Below, piece after piece: positions 14,799 through 20,102 of a stretch of DNA of 25,586 nt. The position numbers and the translations under genes were made by a program. The stretch comes from CAZIPZ01 sp964541075. Its GTDB lineage: Bacteria > Acidobacteriota > Terriglobia > 20CM-2-55-15. The number at the start of each line of letters is the position of its first letter. Position 1 is the first letter of the stretch. Under the pieces are notes generated by a model that saw nothing but the letters and a program-made list of their open reading frames with translations, had not been told where the DNA came from and did not search any database. The stretch lies in contig CAZIPZ010000029.1 of the NCBI GenBank assembly GCA_964541075.1, positions 1-25,586 on the forward strand. The letters are read 5' to 3'.

Positions 14799-15392
14799 AT
14801 GGAGCACGTAATAACGCAATATCGTCTGGAGGCCGGCGCGCTGGAAGTACAGTACATCGAAGAGTGTTTTCCAGAGTTCAGCGAGAAGAAGACTGCGGAC
14901 GAAATAATACGCCGCTTGCAAGGCCGTGAGCACCTCATTCTATTGTCGATGGCGCGCGCCCCTGATGATCCTAAATCTCTCATTCCTGTCGCTTACAAGA
15001 TTGGCCACGAACTGAGATTGCATGAGACGAGCATTCAACTCACAGAGCTTGCAGGCGAACTGAAGGACGTTGTCGAATTCGACAATCGGAAAATCTTTTA
15101 CAGCTGGATCGGCGGTACGCGCCAGGATTGGCGAGGTCAAGGGCGCTATAGGGCGTTAACGGAGCAGCAGGAGCAGTGGGCGCATGAACACGGATATCAT
15201 GAGCTGGTTGTGAAGACGAAGAATAAATTCTACGCGATGCGAGGAACTCTCGATCATCTCAATTTTGACGTCATCAAGTTCCAGAGGCACCTTCATGACA
15301 ATCGTGAATCCAAGGTCTATATGAGCAAGAAGATCGGAGCCGAAGTTCTGCGACAACATCAGACGGTGCGCTCAGTTACTGAAGCCGCTTGA
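14799..15392 (+). CDS. GNAT-family N-acetyltransferase
   Basis: A 197-residue protein. The acetyl-CoA-binding motif is FYSWIGGTRQDWRGQGRYRA, with the QDWRGQGRYRAL pyrophosphate loop (residues 109-120), followed by the helix EQQEQWAHEHGY, the strand ELVVKTKNKF, and AMRGTLDHLNF, where the fold ends. The first 90 residues form the acceptor-binding half. The substrate is not predictable from sequence. It lies 20 bp after the membrane protein of the nuclease operon but has its own -10-like box, so it may be read either from the operon or alone. Confidence 0.85.
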   Translation: MEHVITQYRLEAGALEVQYIEECFPEFSEKKTADEIIRRLQGREHLILLSMARAPDDPKSLIPVAYKIGHELRLHETSIQLTELAGELKDVVEFDNRKIFYSWIGGTRQDWRGQGRYRALTEQQEQWAHEHGYHELVVKTKNKFYAMRGTLDHLNFDVIKFQRHLHDNRESKVYMSKKIGAEVLRQHQTVRSVTEAA

Positions 15393-15395
15393 AAG

Positions 15396-15791
15396 TTAGT
15401 CTGATGCCAGCCCGCTAGGGTCTTTTTCAGCGAAGATGAAGTCTTTTACGGGGCGCCCCTCAATGAGGTGTTCCTGGATGATGCGTTCAAGAACGTCCGG
15501 TGTCGCGGAGTGATACCAAACCCCCTCTGGATAGACGACTACGACGGGGCCGCGCTCACAAATACGCAGACAATTTGCTTTTGTTCGGTAAATGATGTTG
15601 TCTCCACGCGTCAGTCCGAGCTGCTCCAGGCGCTTCTTCAGATAGTTCCAAGACAGCAGGCCTTCTTCTTTAGATGCACAAACGGGCGTGGTTTGATCAG
15701 CGCACAAAAAGATATGCCGTTTGATTTTGTGAATTCCAAGTTTTTCGACAATGTTTGGAAGCGGGTCGGCGGGGTCAGGAAGCATCGTCAT
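15396..15791 (-). CDS. Thioredoxin-like [2Fe-2S] ferredoxin
   Basis: A 131-residue protein of the thioredoxin-fold 2Fe-2S ferredoxin family. Cluster ligands are C30 and C38 (FLCADQTTPVC) and C74 and C78 (NCLRIC), followed by the typical GPVVVVYPEGVWY strand-loop and the helix PDVLERIIQEHLIEGRPVKD. It would carry single electrons in the cytoplasm, and the partner is unknown. The start is ATG 15791 (a second ATG is at 15785). There is no Shine-Dalgarno, but TATGAT lies 8 nt upstream. It is convergent with the GNAT gene (3 bp between the stops) and head-to-head with the DUF2784-like gene, whose start codon it overlaps. Confidence 0.9.
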   Translation of the reverse strand: MTMLPDPADPLPNIVEKLGIHKIKRHIFLCADQTTPVCASKEEGLLSWNYLKKRLEQLGLTRGDNIIYRTKANCLRICERGPVVVVYPEGVWYHSATPDVLERIIQEHLIEGRPVKDFIFAEKDPSGLASD

Positions 15792-16239
15792 GCGCTACTA
15801 TCATAGCGTGATTTATCACGCTGCGGTGGGCGTAGTGGCCACGATGCATTGCGCCGCAATAATTTTCATCATAACGGGTCCCGCCCTTATTCGCCGGAAG
15901 CGATTTTTGTTCGTTCACGCCGTGCTCGCCAGTTGGGCTGTCTTGTCCTGGTCGATGGGCTGGATTTGTCCGTTAACCTCGATCGAGAAGGAACTGAGGG
16001 TGATGGCGGGAGCCCCGGTGTACGCAGAAGGTTTTGTGGAGCATTACATTGCTGGAGCACAGATAAATCCAACTGGCCAAAAGTTGATCGGTTGTCTGGT
16101 GCTCGTGGTCAACGCCGCACTGTACGCCCGTCGTTGGCGCCTCCGGACGGCTATTTCTGTTTCGTCTGGTCGGCTACCGCCTGAGCGGCTTCTTCGACGG
16201 CCCGTGGGTCTCCAAGATAGAAGCTGTCCACCGGCTTGA
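15790..16239 (+). CDS. DUF2784-like small membrane protein
   Basis: A 149-residue integral membrane protein. Hydrophobic helices at about 8-30 (VIYHAAVGVVATMHCAAIIFI), 38-55 and 98-112 surround the family hallmark GWICPLTSIEKELRVMAGAP followed by YAEGFVEHYI, which is conserved in DUF2784 proteins; their function is unknown. The start at 15790 is supported by AGGAAG 7 nt upstream and by the family N-terminus. An in-frame ATG at 15751 would extend it without support. The last 30 or so residues are Arg/Pro-rich and unlike the family, and run 89 bp over the end of gpmA on the other strand, so the stop may have moved downstream. Confidence 0.8.
   Translation: MRYYHSVIYHAAVGVVATMHCAAIIFIITGPALIRRKRFLFVHAVLASWAVLSWSMGWICPLTSIEKELRVMAGAPVYAEGFVEHYIAGAQINPTGQKLIGCLVLVVNAALYARRWRLRTAISVSSGRLPPERLLRRPVGLQDRSCPPA
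15800..15805 (-). promoter_or_regulatory. -10 box TATGAT of the ferredoxin gene
   Basis: On the minus strand TATGAT is followed by exactly 8 nt and then the ferredoxin ATG (15791-15789), the same spacing as at the GNAT gene. It abuts a perfect inverted repeat upstream. Confidence 0.5.
15805..15822. promoter_or_regulatory. Operator-like perfect inverted repeat
   Basis: AGCGTGAT-TT-ATCACGCT, two perfect 8-bp arms around 2 bp. It lies directly upstream of (and touches) the ferredoxin -10 box and inside the first codons of the DUF2784-like gene. In this place a bound regulator would block or assist transcription of the ferredoxin gene. Its spacing does not match CRP or FNR sites. Confidence 0.5.
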
Positions 16240-16897
16240 GTTTGTCATTCAATTGGTAGACGAGCGGGATGCCGGTCGGAATATTCACGTCGATAATGGC
16301 TTGATCCGAAATGTCTTCGAGATACTTCACGAGGGCGCGAATGCTGTTTCCATGTGAGACGATCAATGCGCGCTGCCCGGAGAGGAGTGCGGGCGCAATC
16401 ATCTCGGTCCAGTAAGGTAGAACGCGTTCGACCGTGTCTTTGAGGCATTCTGACAAGGGAATTTCCTCAGGCTTCAGTGCGGCGTAGCGGGGATCATTAT
16501 GGGGTGAGCGCTCATCGTCTGGGGAAAGGGCCGGAGGGCGTATCTCGTAGCTCCTCCTCCACATCTTCACCTGGTGCAAACCATGCTTCTGCGCCACATC
16601 GACCTTGTTGAGTCCTTGGAGTGCGCCGTAATGCCGCTCATTAAGGCGCCACGTCTTATGCACGGGAATCCAAGTCAAATCCATTTCCGCCAACACAAGC
16701 CATAATGTCCGAATCGCTCGTTTTAAGTACGAGGCAAAAGCAACGTCGAATGTGAAGCCCTCGCTCAGCATCAAGCGGCCAGCGGCCTTCGCCTCTTCGA
16801 CTCCTTTCGGACTGAGGTCGATATCGGTCCACCCGGTGAACCGGTTTTCCATGTTCCAAATGCTCTGGCCGTGACGTAGCAGGACGAGTGTTTTCAC
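16151..16897 (-). CDS. gpmA: 2,3-bisphosphoglycerate-dependent phosphoglycerate mutase
   Basis: A 248-residue cytoplasmic enzyme that interconverts 3- and 2-phosphoglycerate in glycolysis and gluconeogenesis. LVLLRHGQSIWN holds the phospho-accepting H9. FTGWTDIDLSPKG, R60 (SYLKRAIRT), E87 (RLNERHYGALQGLNK) and H182 (VSHGNSIRALVKYL) complete the active site, and the length is the dPGM standard. I chose GTG at 16897 because it gives the canonical start MKTLVLLRHGQ and has GGGGAG about 9 nt upstream. An ATG at 16936 would add 13 unsupported residues. It overlaps the 3' end of the convergent DUF2784-like gene by 89 bp. Confidence 0.95.
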   Translation of the reverse strand: MKTLVLLRHGQSIWNMENRFTGWTDIDLSPKGVEEAKAAGRLMLSEGFTFDVAFASYLKRAIRTLWLVLAEMDLTWIPVHKTWRLNERHYGALQGLNKVDVAQKHGLHQVKMWRRSYEIRPPALSPDDERSPHNDPRYAALKPEEIPLSECLKDTVERVLPYWTEMIAPALLSGQRALIVSHGNSIRALVKYLEDISDQAIIDVNIPTGIPLVYQLNDKLKPVDSFYLGDPRAVEEAAQAVADQTKQK

Positions 16898-17003
16898 TTG
16901 TTGTTTCTCCCCATTCGCGCCGCGGGAAAGGCGCAAAAGGGTGAGTTAAAGACCGCGCGACCCCTCAGGGTAAACGTTCAAGTGCTGGAGTTCAATCAGG
17001 AGT

Positions 17004-17945
17004 TCAAATTTTTCGGAGTTTGACGCCTGTGACCGAGTGATCGGAGGCCTTTTCAAGTATCAAATGAGCCCTTTCGCGAGTGGGCAGAATATTTTCGCGA
17101 AGGTTCAGGCCGTTGATGTCGTGCCATATCTGAAGTGCAGTTTCAGTCGCATCTTCCGCGGAAAGCTTGGAATAACGATGGAAATACGCACGTGAATCCT
17201 GGAAAACTGTGCGACGGAGCGTGTGAAAGCGCTCGACATACCAACCGCGGACGTCCTCCTCATGAGCGTCCACATAGATGGAAAAATCAAAAAAATCCGA
17301 GACGAACGTTCGAGGCGGTCCCGTCTTGCGTCCGTCGCCCGTTTGTAGGACATTCAATCCCTCTACGATCACAATATCGGGACTCTGCACAATCTGACGC
17401 TCCACTTCAACGATGTCATAAGCCTGATGGGAATACACCGGAGCGTCGATCGGAGTTTCGCCCGCCTTCAGGTCAGCCATGAACCTTAAGAGCTTCCGAA
17501 TGTCGTAACTTTCCGGAAACCCCTTGCGGCGCATGAGCCCTCTTTCTTCAAGGATACGGTTCGGAAATAAAAAACCATCCGTCGTAATCAAGTCCACTTT
17601 GGGATGATTGGGCCATCTCGAGAGAAGGGCCTGAACGATGCGCGCCGTCGTGCTTTTGCCGACTGCCACGCTCCCAGCAATGCCAACGACGTAGGGTATG
17701 TGGGATGCGAGCTTGCCCAGAAACGTGTCCGTGGTTTGCCTTAAGCTTTGAGTGGCGGCGACATACAGGTTTAGAAGGCGCGAAAGCGGCAGATAGATCT
17801 GCGCCACTTCGTCTAGAGATACGCGTTCATTGATGCCGCGCAGTTCCTCAAGGTCCTTTTCGTTCAAGGTCATCGGAGTCGCGGCCCGCAGTTCGCCCCA
17901 TTGGGTTCCGCTGAACTCGATATATCTTGTAAGATCCCGGGTCAT
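17004..17945 (-). CDS. coaA: Type I pantothenate kinase
   Basis: A 313-residue enzyme catalysing the first step of coenzyme A synthesis, ATP-dependent phosphorylation of pantothenate. It aligns throughout with the well-known E. coli protein: PMTLNEKDLEELRGINE, the P-loop GSVAVGKS (91-98), DLITTDGFLFPN, RKGFPESYD, PVYSHQAYDI, IVEGLNVLQTG, SDFFDFSIYVDA, and a C-terminal ILPTRERAHLILEK. Its usual feedback inhibitor is CoA or acetyl-CoA. I start it at ATG 17945, which gives the family length. An in-frame ATG at 18023 would add 26 basic residues. It is divergent from the arsR gene and upstream of gpmA in the same orientation. Confidence 0.94.
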   Translation of the reverse strand: MTRDLTRYIEFSGTQWGELRAATPMTLNEKDLEELRGINERVSLDEVAQIYLPLSRLLNLYVAATQSLRQTTDTFLGKLASHIPYVVGIAGSVAVGKSTTARIVQALLSRWPNHPKVDLITTDGFLFPNRILEERGLMRRKGFPESYDIRKLLRFMADLKAGETPIDAPVYSHQAYDIVEVERQIVQSPDIVIVEGLNVLQTGDGRKTGPPRTFVSDFFDFSIYVDAHEEDVRGWYVERFHTLRRTVFQDSRAYFHRYSKLSAEDATETALQIWHDINGLNLRENILPTRERAHLILEKASDHSVTGVKLRKI

Positions 17946-18066
17946 CCTGCTTGAGGGTCGCGGTTGCCGAGCATTTCTAGGGACCGCCTTTCCTAGTTTC
18001 AGTGTAAGGGCAGGAGGCCGCATAGGGAAGGTTTCTAATTTTTAGTAACCGCTCTACAGCCTGGAT

Positions 18067-18072
18067 TAAAGT
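18067..18072 (+). promoter_or_regulatory. -10-like box TAAAGT before the ArsR-family gene
   Basis: TAAAGT ends 8 nt before the ATG at 18081, with no Shine-Dalgarno between. This fits the leaderless pattern seen at other genes in the window. Confidence 0.35.
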
Positions 18073-18080
18073 AAGCATCT

Positions 18081-18407
18081 ATGCACGCTGCACGGTTTCA
18101 ACGCATTGCCAAGGCCCTGGCCGATCCTCGTCGTTTCGAGATCTTCGAAGAGATGGCGTCCGCGGACGACGAAATGTCATGTGGCTGCATTGTCGACAAG
18201 TTTCCTGTGACACAGGCTACCGTTTCGCACCACTTGAAGGAACTGGCTGACGCCGGTCTGATTGAGATGCGCCCTGAGGGACAATTCCGCTATTGCCGCG
18301 CCCGATTGGACGTCCTAATGGATTACATTCATGAATTGGAGCGCCGGGCAGGTCTCAGGAGAAAAACGAAAACGAACTCGAGGAAGCGCGAAGTGAAGGC
18401 TGTTTGA
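18081..18407 (+). CDS. ArsR/SmtB-family regulator
   Basis: A 108-residue winged-helix repressor. It starts with the typical RIAKALADPRRFEIFEEM helix, followed by the recognition region FPVTQATVSHHLKELADAGL and the wing IEMRPEGQFRYCRARLD. A CGC pair (MSCGCIVDKF, near residues 33-36) sits where some ArsR proteins hold a metal- or redox-sensing cysteine, and a third cysteine lies in the wing, so redox sensing is possible. The basic C-terminal tail is probably disordered. It is followed after 58 bp by a thioredoxin gene preceded by a perfect inverted repeat, a plausible target. Confidence 0.88.
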   Translation: MHAARFQRIAKALADPRRFEIFEEMASADDEMSCGCIVDKFPVTQATVSHHLKELADAGLIEMRPEGQFRYCRARLDVLMDYIHELERRAGLRRKTKTNSRKREVKAV

Positions 18408-18445
18408 CTCGGATATAGATATCGATGTATATCTATATATATAAT
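18404..18445 (+). promoter_or_regulatory. Promoter and operator-like inverted repeat before trx
   Basis: Two perfect 10-bp arms, ATATAGATAT (18413-18422) and ATATCTATAT (18429-18438), are separated by CGATGT in an otherwise GC-rich neighbourhood. TTGACT at 18404-18409, 18 nt before TATATC at 18428-18433, could be a promoter, and a perfect TATAAT stands at 18440-18445. The repeat covers the promoter, as a repressor site would. The TTGACT overlaps the stop codon of the ArsR-family gene. Confidence 0.6.
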
Positions 18446-18465
18446 TACCGGACAAGGAGCTTATC

Positions 18466-18795
18466 ATGAGCCAAAATGTACATGACCTTACGGAGGCCGC
18501 CCTCGACGACGAAATTTTGCAGTCCAGCCAGCCTTTGCTTGTGGATTTCTGGGCGCCCTGGTGCGCTCCGTGCCGCGCCATGACCCCGGCGGTGGAAGCT
18601 GTTGCTCAGCAGTATGCCGGCAAGGCGAAGGTCTTTAAGCTGAACGTGGACGATAATCCGTCGGCGTCTCCGCGCTTCAACATCAAGGGAATTCCAACCC
18701 TCATCTTGTTCAAGGATGGCAAGGAGGCCAATCGTCTTGTGGGTCTCGCATCCAAAGAACAGATTGAGGCTTTCATCACGGCTGCAGGAAACTGA
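18466..18795 (+). CDS. Thioredoxin
   Basis: A 109-residue classical thioredoxin that reduces protein disulfides in the cytoplasm, using electrons from thioredoxin reductase. The active site is WCAPC (C33, C36), more often WCGPC in housekeeping forms; buried D27 and cis-Pro P77 (KGIPTLILF) are present, and the length is standard. A strong Shine-Dalgarno AAGGAG lies 6 nt before the ATG. It is preceded by an ArsR-family gene and a perfect inverted repeat, so redox- or metal-dependent control is likely. Confidence 0.95.
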   Translation: MSQNVHDLTEAALDDEILQSSQPLLVDFWAPWCAPCRAMTPAVEAVAQQYAGKAKVFKLNVDDNPSASPRFNIKGIPTLILFKDGKEANRLVGLASKEQIEAFITAAGN

Positions 18796-18884
18796 TCAGC
18801 GATTGAAAAGTCGGCGGCGGGTCCTGTCGTCCGCGTCGTTATTCGAAGTTCAACGCTCCTAAAGACCTGTTCTGTCCGAGGTTG

Positions 18885-18898
18885 GCGATAAAAATCGC
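18885..18898. repeat. Short inverted repeat before the SbcD-like gene
   Basis: GCGAT-AAAA-ATCGC, a 5-bp stem with a 4-nt loop, ends 3 nt before the ATG at 18902, where the ribosome site should be. No Shine-Dalgarno is visible. In RNA the hairpin could mask the start, or in DNA it could be a small protein site. Confidence 0.4.
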
Positions 18899-18901
18899 GA
18901 C

Positions 18902-20095
18902 ATGGAGCCTTTACGCTTCGTTCATGCCGCAGACCTGCACCTGGACAGCCCATTTCGTGGTATGTCGCACGAGTCGCCAACGCTCGGGGCGCTTGAGCGC
19001 ATCGTAGACCACACGATTGAATCCAATTCGGATTTTCTCATCATCGCGGGCGACATCTATGATTCCAAAGACCGGAGCCTGCGGGCGCTCGTGTCTTTTA
19101 GAAATCAGATGGAGCGCCTTGCCGAGATCAACATCCCCGCCTATATCGTCCACGGCAATCATGACCCCCTGAATGGTTGGGGAAGCGGTTTCAAGCTGCC
19201 TTCGAGTGTGACCACGTTTAGCGGTCGCATGGATACCGAGCCTTTCATCCGCCGCGGCCGCGAGGTGGCGCGCATTTCCGGAGTCAGCTACACGCGGGAG
19301 CGAGTGACAGATAACTTGGCATCCTCGTTCAAGCCCACCAGCGGCTCCCCCTACTCCATCGCCATACTGCATGCCAACATCGGTCGACAGGCGGGCCACG
19401 CGGACTATGCTCCTGCTGTAATCGATGATTTGCTTTACGCCGGCTTCGACTACTGGGCGCTAGGACACGTTCACAACCGCTCCGTGCTCGCCAGCGAGCC
19501 GGCGATGGTCGTTTACCCGGGAAATCCGCAAGGGCGCAATCCTCGTGAGACGGGTCCAAAGGGCTGTTATCAGGTTGACGTGGATCCAAATGGCCGCGCC
19601 CATCTTCGATTTGTCGAAACGAATGTCGCCCGATGGGACCATATCGAGGTGTCGATTAGGGGACTGGCAACAATAGACCAGCTTCTGGACGACCTTACGC
19701 AGAAAGCGCACACCTTGGCCAAAGCTTTCGCAGGTCCTACGGTTGTCCGCTGGACACTACGCGGAAATGGGCCACTGCATCGGGATCTTCAGCGTGAGGG
19801 GATGGCCGAGGAAATCTGTGAAGAACTGCAGTCGATCGTCGCCGCAGAGTCTGTGCGCATCGCAACCGGACCGGAACTGGATCTGGAATCGCTGGCGCGT
19901 ACGGAATCACTGGTTAGTGATTTCGTCAGGCTGTCTCAGAGTGCGTTAAACGATCCGGAACTCCGGCGGAAACTGCTGGATGCTCTCACCCCGCTCTTCC
20001 GCAGAAAAGAAATAGGACCGATTGACGATCGAAGGCTTTGTGAATGGATCGAGCAGGCTGGTGCAATAGGCGTGGATCTCCTTTTGGACAACTAG
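18902..20095 (+). CDS. Mre11/SbcD-like (YhaO-type) DNA exonuclease subunit
   Basis: A 397-residue calcineurin-like phosphoesterase with all Mre11 motifs: AADLHLD (D11, H13), AGDIYD (D51), HGNHD (N86, H87, D88), LHAN (H157) and GHVH (H189, H191), which bind two Mn ions. After the catalytic domain (about 1-230) comes the capping domain and a helical C-terminal part expected to bind the partner coiled coil. Role: nuclease of a DNA double-strand-break complex, with the gene directly downstream as ATPase (7 bp between them). Its nearest well-known relatives are YhaO-type SbcD paralogues rather than canonical SbcD. That assignment is from the partner's form and memory of the family, not from a search. 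Confidence 0.88.
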   Translation: MEPLRFVHAADLHLDSPFRGMSHESPTLGALERIVDHTIESNSDFLIIAGDIYDSKDRSLRALVSFRNQMERLAEINIPAYIVHGNHDPLNGWGSGFKLPSSVTTFSGRMDTEPFIRRGREVARISGVSYTRERVTDNLASSFKPTSGSPYSIAILHANIGRQAGHADYAPAVIDDLLYAGFDYWALGHVHNRSVLASEPAMVVYPGNPQGRNPRETGPKGCYQVDVDPNGRAHLRFVETNVARWDHIEVSIRGLATIDQLLDDLTQKAHTLAKAFAGPTVVRWTLRGNGPLHRDLQREGMAEEICEELQSIVAAESVRIATGPELDLESLARTESLVSDFVRLSQSALNDPELRRKLLDALTPLFRRKEIGPIDDRRLCEWIEQAGAIGVDLLLDN

Positions 20096-20102
20096 TCGTT
20101 TC

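Noticed and set aside
15805..15822. CRP- or FNR-type site
   Set aside because: The half-sites resemble GTGA/TCAC, but the spacing is 4 nt between them instead of 6, and the outer bases differ. A different regulator is more likely.
16976..17007. Three GTTCAA copies (two as GGAGTTCAA) between gpmA and coaA
   Set aside because: Too short and too few for a repeat array, and no promoter is seen nearby. It is probably chance.
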